The position numbers were made by a program, and so were the translations under genes. Positions 8,775 to 16,190 of a stretch of DNA of 64,000 nt are shown here, in pieces. The notes beneath the pieces were generated by a model. The model had not been told where the DNA came from and ran no database searches. It saw only the letters and a list, made by a program, of their open reading frames with translations. The stretch is from Alphaproteobacteria bacterium (lineage in GTDB: Bacteria; Pseudomonadota; Alphaproteobacteria; JAVJVX01): contig JAVJVX010000007.1 in assembly GCA_040220875.1 (NCBI GenBank), forward strand, positions 62,001 to 126,000, written 5' to 3'. Positions within the stretch are counted from its first letter, which is position 1. Each line of letters starts with the position of its first letter.

Positions 8775-9545
8775 TCAGGATTTCTCGCCCACATAGGGGA
8801 TGCCTTCTTCCACCATGTGCCAGACCCGGGCGGCACTGGGTTCCTCCATCTCCTCGAGGAGATGGCCCACCAGCCCCGCGCAGCGCGACACCATGACGAC
8901 CCCGCGCATGATGTGGGCGGGTATGCCCGCCTCACGCAGCACGGCGCCGATGGCGGCACTGGCGTTGATGACCAGGGTCTTGTTGATCTCGGCATTCATG
9001 GCTTCGCCGAGCAGGTTCATGGCGTCGATATATTTGCCTTCGGCGCCTGCCTCCAGGGCGATATCGCAGAGCCGGGTTGTCCGGGCGTCACTCGACTTGT
9101 GGATCGGATGGCCGTATCCCGGCAGCGGCGTCCGCGTCTCGCGGTGGCGTTGGGCGATTTTTCTGGCGACAGCCTCCCAGTCGGCCCTGGGCGCAGCCAC
9201 GATCTCATCGAGCAACTTTGCACAATCGCCGGCCGTGCCGGCAAAGCGGCTGCCCACGCCGAGCAGCCCGGCCGCAACGGCCCCCTGCAGGGATTCGGGT
9301 GCGCCCAGAAACGTCTGGCGTGCTGCGATCGCGGATGGGGTCAGGCCATGTTCCATGATCGTGATCAGAACGGCATCGAGGATGGTCGTCTGCATCGGCG
9401 TTGGTGGCTTTTTCAGGAAATGAAACAGCATCATTTCCGTGAATGTCATGTGGCCGATCAGATCGCGCACCAGTTGCTTGCCGCGGATCCAGATATGGTG
9501 CTCGTCAGCCGTGCAGATATGGGTGACCGGATTTTCCTTGCTCAT
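8775..9545 (-). CDS. Citrate synthase-like protein (annotated family: citryl-CoA lyase)
   Basis: A 256-residue, single-unit citrate-synthase-fold protein, much shorter than full citrate synthases (about 430). Two of the three catalytic positions are recognisable: a His in IMEHGLTPSAIAAR (His66) and a His in GYGHPIHK (His146). The third, normally Asp in a segment like NVDFYSG, appears here as NASAAIG (194 onward), so the Asp seems replaced. The likely reaction class is cleavage or formation of a citryl-CoA-type thioester, but the altered site makes this uncertain. The ATG at 9545 has a CAGGGGG ribosome site at good spacing; a TTG two codons earlier is too close to it. It follows the E1 gene on the same strand. 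Confidence 0.75.
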   Translation of the reverse strand: MSKENPVTHICTADEHHIWIRGKQLVRDLIGHMTFTEMMLFHFLKKPPTPMQTTILDAVLITIMEHGLTPSAIAARQTFLGAPESLQGAVAAGLLGVGSRFAGTAGDCAKLLDEIVAAPRADWEAVARKIAQRHRETRTPLPGYGHPIHKSSDARTTRLCDIALEAGAEGKYIDAMNLLGEAMNAEINKTLVINASAAIGAVLREAGIPAHIMRGVVMVSRCAGLVGHLLEEMEEPSAARVWHMVEEGIPYVGEKS

Positions 9546-9679
9546 GTTCAACCCCCTGAACCCGGAGTCCTGTCCGGTGCGGTCCCGGCTGTTCCCGGTC
9601 CCGGCTGGCGGAACTCCTTCCTGTTTATGACTGCCACCTTACGCGCTGCCGGCCGCGCGTGCATCCGATGTCTCCGCCC

Positions 9680-12052
9680 TTAGGGCGTTTCAAGGATGAG
9701 GGCGGCCACCCCGTCGAGAATGGCATCGGTGTCCAGTCCGTAATAATGGTAAAGGTCGGGAATGTCTCCCGACTGGCCAAAACGGTCCACGCCAAGCGGA
9801 TGGACGCGGTAAGGTCCGACGCTGCCGAGCCAGGACAGGGTGAGGGGGAAGCCGTCAAGCACGGTCAGCAGACCCGCCCCTTGCGCCAGCGGCGCCAGCA
9901 GGGACTGGATATGGCTTTGGGTGCCGGTCAGGCGCGCGCGGCGCCAATCCGCATAGAGCCGGTCGGGCGACGTGACGGCCAGGATTCCAAGTCCCGGGAT
10001 ATCGCCCGCGAGCGCCTCGGCCGCGGCCATGACCTCAGGCGCGACGGCGCCCGAGTAGACGAGCGCCGTGTCGGCGCCGTTGCCGGGCGGGGTCCGCCAG
10101 TAGGCGCCCTTCAGCAGGTCATCGCGGATCGCGTCGATATCGCGCGCCGGCTGGTCCAGCGGGCGTGTGGAGAGGCGCAGATAGACCGAGCCGCCATCCT
10201 CCTCCTGCATGTGCTCGAACGACCACCTCATGATCTCCGCCAGCTCGTCCACATAGGCGGGTTCGAACAGGGTAAGCCCCTCCTGGCCCATGCCGATGAG
10301 TGGCGTATAGACGGACTGGTGTGCGCCGCCCTCGGGCGCGAGGCTGATGCCGGAAGGCGTTGAGATCAGCATGAACCGCGAGTCCTGGTAGCAGGCGTAA
10401 TTCAGTGAATCGAGGCCCCGCGCGATGAACGGGTCATAAAGCGCGCCGATAGGCAGGAGGCGCGTGCCGAACAGCTCGCCCGACAGCCCCAATGCTGCGA
10501 GCAAAAGGAAAAGGTTGTTTTCCGCAATCCCCAGTTCGAGGTGCTGCCCCTCGGGCGACGCCCCCCATTTCTGGGCCGAGACGACCCGCTCGGTCTGAAA
10601 GGTGTCGTCGTGACGGGCGCGGTCGAAGCGTCCGCGCCGGTTGACCCAGGCGCCGAGATTGGTAGTGACCGTGACATCGGGCGAACTCGTCACGATAGCG
10701 TCGGCAAAAGGGCTCTTCTCGCGCGCGATTTCGTTCAGGATCCGCCCGAATCCTTCCTGGGTCGAACCCTTCTTGACGGTGGGACAGGGCAATCGGCTGG
10801 GGATTTCGATCCGCGGCGCGGTCGGCCGCCTCGGCTGGTCGGTCCTGAAGGGAACGGTCTCGAGAAAGGCCTCAAGGGATTCGGCCGGCAGGTCCAGCCC
10901 GGCGAACCTGTCCCATTCCGCGCCGTCCGCAATCCCCATCTGTGTCTTGAAGGCCGCCATCTGGTCGGGGTTCATGAGGCCGCCGTGATTGTCCTTATGG
11001 CCGGCGAACGGAAGGCCGTAGCCCTTCACCGTATACGCAAGAAAGCAGGTTGGCGCGTCATCCGTCACATTGTGGAAGGCATCGAGGACGGCTTCCATGT
11101 CGTGGCCGCCGAGATTGGTCATCAGCCGGCTCAACCCGTCATCGCTATAATCGTCGAGAAGCCCCCGGATGCCCGAGACGCCCTTGAGGTCGCGCGAAAG
11201 ATGTTCGCGCCAGGCGCCGCCGCCCTGGAAGGTCAGCGCGGAATAAAGATCGTTCGGACAATTGTCGACCCAGTCGCGCAGGGAATCGCCCCCCGGTGCC
11301 TCGAAGGCCTGCTGGAGCTGCTTGCCGTATTTGAGCTCGATCACATTCCAGTTCATGCCCCGGAAGAGATCGAGAATCCGGCGCACCATCAGATCAGGCA
11401 CGAAGGCATCCAGACTTTGGCGGTTGTAATCGATCACCCACCAGACATTGCGAATATCGTGCTTCCAGCCCTCGAGGATGGCTTCATAGATATTGCCCTC
11501 ATCCAGCTCCGCATCGCCGACCAGCGCGACCATGCGTCCCGCATGGCGCTGTGACGTTCCGCGTTTCTTGAGGCGCAGGTAGTCCTGGACCAGGGACGCG
11601 AACAGCGTGACTGCGACGCCAAGACCGACGGAGCCGGTCGAGAAATCGACGTCGTCACTGTCCTTGGTCCGCGACGGGTAGGACTGTGCCCCGCCAAAGC
11701 TGCGGAAATTCTGCAGCTTGTCGAGAGTCTGCTGCCCCAGGAGGTACTGGATTGCATGGAAAACCGGGCTCGCATGTGGCTTGACCGCAACCCGGTCCTC
11801 GGGCCGCAGGACATCCATATAAAGGGCCGTCATCAGGGTAACGATGGACGCGCTCGAGGCCTGATGCCCGCCCACCTTGATGCCGCTGCGATTGGGTCTG
11901 ATGTGGTTAGCGTGGTGAATGATCCAGGCGGAGAGCCAGAGGATTTTCTTCTCGAGCGCCATCAATGCCGCCAGCTTGTCGCCATCCATGTCGATAGCCG
12001 CGGGCGTGCCGGTATGGGGCGAGGGGGCACCGGTGTCGAGGAGCTTGGACAT
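9680..12052 (-). CDS. Thiamine-diphosphate 2-oxoacid dehydrogenase E1, homodimeric AceE/MdeB-like
   Basis: A 790-residue transketolase-superfamily enzyme. The N-terminal domain has the thiamine-diphosphate motif GDAELDEG followed by WVIDYNRQSLD, the form seen in homodimeric pyruvate dehydrogenase E1 rather than transketolase. Then come a pyrimidine-binding domain (LELGIAENN, PIGALYDPF) and a C-terminal domain. It would decarboxylate a 2-oxoacid such as pyruvate or 2-oxobutyrate. In Pseudomonas putida the related MdeB acts on 2-oxobutyrate from methionine and lies beside the Lrp-type regulator MdeR; here an Lrp/AsnC gene lies immediately upstream on the same strand. No E2 or E3 subunit gene is nearby. 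Substrate is inferred, not shown. Confidence 0.82.
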   Translation of the reverse strand: MSKLLDTGAPSPHTGTPAAIDMDGDKLAALMALEKKILWLSAWIIHHANHIRPNRSGIKVGGHQASSASIVTLMTALYMDVLRPEDRVAVKPHASPVFHAIQYLLGQQTLDKLQNFRSFGGAQSYPSRTKDSDDVDFSTGSVGLGVAVTLFASLVQDYLRLKKRGTSQRHAGRMVALVGDAELDEGNIYEAILEGWKHDIRNVWWVIDYNRQSLDAFVPDLMVRRILDLFRGMNWNVIELKYGKQLQQAFEAPGGDSLRDWVDNCPNDLYSALTFQGGGAWREHLSRDLKGVSGIRGLLDDYSDDGLSRLMTNLGGHDMEAVLDAFHNVTDDAPTCFLAYTVKGYGLPFAGHKDNHGGLMNPDQMAAFKTQMGIADGAEWDRFAGLDLPAESLEAFLETVPFRTDQPRRPTAPRIEIPSRLPCPTVKKGSTQEGFGRILNEIAREKSPFADAIVTSSPDVTVTTNLGAWVNRRGRFDRARHDDTFQTERVVSAQKWGASPEGQHLELGIAENNLFLLLAALGLSGELFGTRLLPIGALYDPFIARGLDSLNYACYQDSRFMLISTPSGISLAPEGGAHQSVYTPLIGMGQEGLTLFEPAYVDELAEIMRWSFEHMQEEDGGSVYLRLSTRPLDQPARDIDAIRDDLLKGAYWRTPPGNGADTALVYSGAVAPEVMAAAEALAGDIPGLGILAVTSPDRLYADWRRARLTGTQSHIQSLLAPLAQGAGLLTVLDGFPLTLSWLGSVGPYRVHPLGVDRFGQSGDIPDLYHYYGLDTDAILDGVAALILETP

Positions 12053-12111
12053 GGTCGGAGCTTAGCTCCGGCCCTGGGGCATGTCCTTGCTAAATAATGC
12101 GGGAGACAGAG

Positions 12112-12138
12112 GTTTTCAGCAATAAAATTCCTGAAAAC
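12112..12138. promoter_or_regulatory. Perfect dyad, candidate Lrp-type operator
   Basis: GTTTTCAG (12112-12119) and CTGAAAAC (12131-12138) are exact inverted repeats separated by 11 A+T-rich bases. The site lies 60-86 bases upstream of the E1 gene and just downstream of the Lrp/AsnC gene. The core CAG...CTG with an A/T-rich centre resembles Lrp-family sites, though it is two bases longer than the classic 15-base Lrp consensus. There is no T tract, so I favour an operator over a terminator. Confidence 0.5.
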
Positions 12139-12160
12139 ATCAGGTTATAGCCATTTTACG

Positions 12161-12643
12161 TTAATATCCGGGTTCGGTGGCAGTTTCGGACAGGGGCAGG
12201 GCGGTACCGTACTTGACCTGACGCAGGGCAAAGCTGGATTTGATGCTGGCGACGCTGGGGATATGAGTCAGCCGATCGAGGACGAAGCGCTGATAGGCGT
12301 CTATATCGCTGGCCACGACTCGCAACAGGTAATCGCTGTCGCCGGTCATCAAGTAGCATTCCATGACCTCGGGCCATTGGCGGACGGCGCTTTCGAAATC
12401 CTCGAGCGCCCCCTCGGTCTGGCGCTCCAGCGTGACATTGACGAAAACGCTGACCGGCATGCCGGCCCGTGCGGGGTCGAGAAGCGTGGCGTACCCGCGG
12501 ATGACGCCGGATTTTTCAAGCTCGCGCACGCGGCGCAGGCACGGGCTCGCGCTCAGCCCCACCTGGGCGGCCAACTCGACATTGGTGATCCGCGCGTTGT
12601 TCTGAAGCGCGTCCAGGATTTTGCGACTTGTTGCGTCGATCAC
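12161..12643 (-). CDS. Lrp/AsnC family transcriptional regulator
   Basis: A 160-residue regulator: N-terminal helix-turn-helix (residues 3-60; DATSRKILDALQNNARITNVELAAQ, then SASPCLRRVRELEKSG) and a C-terminal RAM/ligand-binding ferredoxin-like domain with GDSDYLLRVVASD. Members bind amino acids and assemble as dimers to octamers on DNA. Neighbouring the MdeB-like E1 gene suggests control of amino-acid-derived 2-oxoacid oxidation, like MdeR in Pseudomonas. A dyad symmetric site lies between the two genes. ATG start; the A+T-rich stretch upstream (around 12665-12690) is the probable promoter. Confidence 0.92.
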   Translation of the reverse strand: MIDATSRKILDALQNNARITNVELAAQVGLSASPCLRRVRELEKSGVIRGYATLLDPARAGMPVSVFVNVTLERQTEGALEDFESAVRQWPEVMECYLMTGDSDYLLRVVASDIDAYQRFVLDRLTHIPSVASIKSSFALRQVKYGTALPLSETATEPGY

Positions 12644-12726
12644 GGTCTTCCCCGCCCGATAGTGCTAATATCAGATTTATTATAGCACGGAACGGGCCGG
12701 AGGCCGATGTCGGGTAGTGGTGCCGT

Positions 12727-14157
12727 TCAGGCGGTCCGCCGGACCGGGCGCAGCAGAAATGCCGGCGTATGGTCGCCCAGGCCGCGCACGGGCTCGTCCC
12801 GGTCCTGCCGGTCTTCGCCCTTACCGTCGGTGTCAGGCGCGGATTTTGCCTGCGCGCGCCGTTTGTCGTCGTTGGCGCGGGTATCGCCGCCGCCGCGCGG
12901 GCTTTCCTCATCGGTGTCTTTGCTGGTTTCTTTGCCCGCGTCTTTCCTGCCGTCGCGCTTGCTTGCACCCTTCCGGCTGCGGGATGGTTTTTTCGTCGCT
13001 TCGTCGCCCGCGTCGGGGCTTCTCTCCGCCGGGGCGCTGACGCCTTCGACCTGCAGTGGCACCAGGTTTTTCTTGATCAATTTCTCGATGGCCGTCAGCG
13101 CCTTGCCATCCTCGGGCGTTACCAGCATGAAGGCCCGCCCGCTGCGTCCCGCCCGTCCGGTGCGCCCGATCCGGTGAACGTAGTCATCGGCGTGGTGCGG
13201 GACGTCGAAATTGACGACATGGCTGACGTCGTCGATATCGAGTCCGCGCGCGGCGACATCACTGGCCACGAGGATGGTAATTTCGCCGCGTTTGAACTTG
13301 TCCAGCGTGTCCATGCGCACCGACTGCGGCAAATCGCCATGCAGGCTGCCGGCGCTGAAGCCATGACGTGTCAGCGATTGTGCCACGGCCGCGATATCGC
13401 GCTTGCGGTTGCAGAAGACGAGGGCGCTCTTGACTTGCTCCGTACGGAGCAGCGTATGAAGGGCCTCACGCTTCTCCTTCAGGGACGTGCGCAGAATGTA
13501 CTGGCTGACGGTATCCGCCGTGGTCGCGGGCGCCGAGACCATGATTTCCTTGGGATTGGTCAGGAACTTATCGGCCAGCCGGCGGATTTCCTTTGGCATG
13601 GTGGCCGAGAAAAAAAGCGTCTGCCGCGTCCAGGGCAGCTTGGCGACGATGCTTTCCACATCGGGCATGAAGCCCATGTCGAGCATCCTGTCCGCCTCGT
13701 CGATGACGAGAAGCTTGACGTCCGACATGAGGATATTGCCGCGGTCGAAGAGATCCAGGAGGCGTCCCGGCGTGGCGATCAGAACATCCACGCCCCGCAT
13801 GAGGATCCGCTGCTGGTCGCCCATCGATTCGCCGCCGATCAGCAGCGCCGTGGAGAGTTTGTGGTATTTCCCGTAAACGGCGAAATTTTCCGCCACCTGG
13901 GCCGCCAGCTCCCGCGTCGGCTCGAGGATGAGGGAGCGGGGCATTCGGGCCTTGGCCTTGCCGGAGGCCAGGATGTCAATCATCGGCAGGGTGAAGGAGG
14001 CGGTCTTGCCTGTCCCGGTCTGGGCACAGCCGAGAATGTCTCGGCCCATCAGAACCTGGGGAATTGCCTGCGCCTGAATGGGTGTTGGGCTTTCGTATCC
14101 CGCGTCCGCAACGGCGCGGAGAACGTCTTCGCTTAAATCGAGGTCTGTAAACTTCAT
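12727..14157 (-). CDS. DEAD-box ATP-dependent RNA helicase (RhlE-like)
   Basis: A 476-residue helicase. Motifs in order: Q-motif (F3, PTPIQ), Walker A AQTGTGKT (45-52), PTRELA (80-85), DEAD (153-156), SAT (184-186), ARGLDI and HRIGRTGR (near 330). It unwinds short RNA duplexes in ribosome assembly, RNA decay or cold adaptation. The last 100 or so residues are a disordered tail crowded with Lys, Arg, Asp and Glu (KKPSRSRKGASKRDGRK), typical of RhlE/CsdA-type proteins, where it adds non-specific RNA binding. It stands alone, divergent from the isochorismatase-like gene; the gap at 14158-14333 contains an A+T-rich patch (CATATATAGGTGTTTATC) likely to hold a promoter. Confidence 0.95.
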   Translation of the reverse strand: MKFTDLDLSEDVLRAVADAGYESPTPIQAQAIPQVLMGRDILGCAQTGTGKTASFTLPMIDILASGKAKARMPRSLILEPTRELAAQVAENFAVYGKYHKLSTALLIGGESMGDQQRILMRGVDVLIATPGRLLDLFDRGNILMSDVKLLVIDEADRMLDMGFMPDVESIVAKLPWTRQTLFFSATMPKEIRRLADKFLTNPKEIMVSAPATTADTVSQYILRTSLKEKREALHTLLRTEQVKSALVFCNRKRDIAAVAQSLTRHGFSAGSLHGDLPQSVRMDTLDKFKRGEITILVASDVAARGLDIDDVSHVVNFDVPHHADDYVHRIGRTGRAGRSGRAFMLVTPEDGKALTAIEKLIKKNLVPLQVEGVSAPAERSPDAGDEATKKPSRSRKGASKRDGRKDAGKETSKDTDEESPRGGGDTRANDDKRRAQAKSAPDTDGKGEDRQDRDEPVRGLGDHTPAFLLRPVRRTA

Positions 14158-14333
14158 GGAGTCCTTTTGGGCCCGATTCCCGGCAGAATCGCGTTACGGG
14201 GCAGATTTCGGGCCTGATTTCAGTGCATATATAGGTGTTTATCGGGTCAAGTCAAACAATCGCTGGACGAATCTGCGGTTTTTCGAAAGATTCAGTCCTG
14301 CCCGGCCAGGGGCCCGGCAGCAGGGGGCGAAGT

Positions 14334-14876
14334 ATGAAGCTGAACGCCGACAACTCGGCGCATCTCGCGATCGATCTACAGGAGCGGTTGCTGCCGGCCA
14401 TGGCGGCGCCGGGTGCCGTCATCCAGAATGTGGAACGGTTGATCAAGGGAGCTCGGTTCCTCGGCGTGCCGCAACTCGCATCCGTCCATTATCCCAGGGG
14501 GCTCGGCCCGCTGGTCACCCATCTGGAGGAGTTGTTGCGGGCCGACGAGGCGATGGAAAAAATCGCTTTCTCGTGCATGGGCGATGACGGAATCGCCCGG
14601 CGGGTCCGCGAGCTTGGCCGGCTGCAGGTCATCCTCTCTGGTATCGAGGCCCATATCTGCGTGCTGCAGACGGCCCTCGATCTCAAGGCTTTGGGCTACC
14701 ACGTCTTCGTCGTGAGTGATGCCGTCAGCTCGCGGACGGAAGCAAGCAAGGCGGCCGCGCTGGACCGGCTGCGGGGCGAGGATGTGGCGATCGTTACGAC
14801 GGAAATGGTGCTTTTCGAGTGGCTGGGCAAGGCCGGCAGCCCCGAGTTCAAAAAAATTTCCGCGCTCGTGAAGTAG
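14334..14876 (+). CDS. Isochorismatase-fold cysteine hydrolase (YcaC-like)
   Basis: A 180-residue cysteine hydrolase. The family triad is visible: Asp14 in AIDLQERL, Lys76 in MEKIAFSC and Cys109 in GIEAHICVLQT. Such enzymes hydrolyse amides or vinyl ethers; this short form resembles YcaC and related hydrolases of unknown substrate rather than true isochorismatases. The ATG at 14334 has GCAGGGGGC upstream, whereas the longer upstream frame lacks a plausible start. An alpha/beta hydrolase gene follows 18 bases after the stop, so the two are probably co-transcribed. Confidence 0.88.
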   Translation: MKLNADNSAHLAIDLQERLLPAMAAPGAVIQNVERLIKGARFLGVPQLASVHYPRGLGPLVTHLEELLRADEAMEKIAFSCMGDDGIARRVRELGRLQVILSGIEAHICVLQTALDLKALGYHVFVVSDAVSSRTEASKAAALDRLRGEDVAIVTTEMVLFEWLGKAGSPEFKKISALVK

Positions 14877-14894
14877 CAGGCTGTCCCAGGCACC

Positions 14895-15623
14895 ATGACC
14901 AACCGCGTTCCTCTCATCCTGCTGCCGGGCCTCCTGTGCGACGAGGCGCTTTACGCGCATCAGACCACCCATCTGGCCGACATGGCCGATATGCGCGTGG
15001 CGGATCTGACCCGGCACGATTCGATCGAGGAAATGGCGCGGGCGGTGCTTGATGCGGCGCCCGACCGTTTCTCTCTCCTTGGGCTTTCCATGGGCGGCTA
15101 TGTGGCGCAGCACGTGGCGCTGATGGCGCCTGACAGGGTCGCGCGCCTTGCCCTTCTCGACACCAACGCGCGCAGCGATAACGACGAGCAACGCGCGCGC
15201 CGGCGCGGCCTGATCGAGCTCGCCCAGAAGGGACAGTTCAAAGGCGTTACGGACAGGCTGCTCCCGCTCCTGGTGCATGACCGGCACCTGGAAAACACGC
15301 AGGTGGTCGAAACCGTAAAGGCGATGGCACAGCATGTCGGCAAGGAGGCGTTTCTGCGTCAGCAGGCAGCGCTCCTCGGACGGGCCGACCAGCGCGACCG
15401 GCTCGGGGAGATCCGGTGCCCGACCCTCGTCCTTTGCGGGCGCGAGGATAAGCTCTCGCCGGTCAAGGTGCACGCCGAGATGCATCGGCTTCTGCCCATA
15501 TCGAAGCTGGTTGTCGTCGAGGATTGCGGGCATCTGCCGCCGCTGGAGCAGCCCGTCGCGACCACGGCGGTACTGCGCTACTGGCTGCAGGAAATCGCCG
15601 GCATGGATCGGGCGGGAGACTGA
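14895..15623 (+). CDS. Alpha/beta hydrolase
   Basis: A 242-residue alpha/beta hydrolase. It has an oxyanion loop LLPGLLCD (residues 9-16), a nucleophile elbow GLSMGG with Ser65, the acid in CGREDKLSP and the general base His in DCGHLPPLEQP. Short cap region, no signal peptide, so cytoplasmic. Candidate reactions include ester, lactone or thioester hydrolysis; the substrate is unknown. Tight spacing to the isochorismatase-fold gene upstream suggests a shared transcript, and a MAPEG gene follows on the same strand. Confidence 0.9.
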   Translation: MTNRVPLILLPGLLCDEALYAHQTTHLADMADMRVADLTRHDSIEEMARAVLDAAPDRFSLLGLSMGGYVAQHVALMAPDRVARLALLDTNARSDNDEQRARRRGLIELAQKGQFKGVTDRLLPLLVHDRHLENTQVVETVKAMAQHVGKEAFLRQQAALLGRADQRDRLGEIRCPTLVLCGREDKLSPVKVHAEMHRLLPISKLVVVEDCGHLPPLEQPVATTAVLRYWLQEIAGMDRAGD

Positions 15624-15696
15624 AAGAATTTACCCGCCCGTGGGGCGGGAACCGGCGCCGGGTCATGGGATCCGGGCCATACAAAGGGAGGAAGGA

Positions 15697-16134
15697 ATGG
15701 AAGAAGCTTTGTCCAACGCCGTCTCGTCGGCCACCGCGGTGATGCCGTCTATCACGGCATTTTACGCGGCCTTGCTGGGGCTCCTGATCGTGATCCTCAG
15801 TTTCCGGGTCGTGCGCGGACGCGAAAGCAAGAACATCCTGGTTGGCGACGGCGGCGATCAGGAGATGATGCTGCGCATCCGGTGTCATGGAAACCTGATC
15901 GAAAACGCGCCCATTGCGATTATTCTGATCGGCTTCGTCGAGGTGCAGGACTGGACATCCTGGGTCGTTCATTTGCTGGGTGCGGGCTTCTTCATCGCGC
16001 GCCTGCTTCACGCGCATGGCCTGGGCACCGGGACTATGCCTACCCGTGTCGCGGGCACCGTGGGCACCTGGGCGACCATCGCGGGCGCGAGCATCCTGAT
16101 CCTTTACGATTACGCCGTCGCCTATATGTCATAA
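15697..16134 (+). CDS. MAPEG family membrane protein (YecN-like)
   Basis: A 145-residue protein with four membrane segments and the family signature CHGNLIENAPIAIILIGFVE near residues 64-83, in which Arg, His and Glu/Asn contact glutathione in characterised members. MAPEG proteins are glutathione-dependent transferases or peroxidases of the inner membrane; the bacterial YecN-type function is unknown. The frame is open well upstream because it overlaps the hydrolase gene in another frame; I chose the ATG that follows the strong site AAAGGGAGGAAGGA and begins the first membrane segment. Confidence 0.9.
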   Translation: MEEALSNAVSSATAVMPSITAFYAALLGLLIVILSFRVVRGRESKNILVGDGGDQEMMLRIRCHGNLIENAPIAIILIGFVEVQDWTSWVVHLLGAGFFIARLLHAHGLGTGTMPTRVAGTVGTWATIAGASILILYDYAVAYMS

Positions 16135-16155
16135 GCGTCGCAAGGCGGGGCTCTG

Positions 16156-16182
16156 CCGGCGGTCGGAGGTTCCGGCCGCCGG
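16156..16182. terminator. GC-rich hairpin between convergent MAPEG and parE genes
   Basis: CCGGCGG (16156-16162) pairs with CCGCCGG (16176-16182), with an inner GGA/TCC stem after a short bulge. It sits between the stops of two converging genes, a good place for a bidirectional terminator, but it has no T tract. Confidence 0.4.
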
Positions 16183-16190
16183 AGAGTACC

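Noticed and set aside
10541-11554. 337-residue plus-strand frame inside the E1 gene
   Set aside because: Antisense shadow of a large conserved enzyme; no motif.
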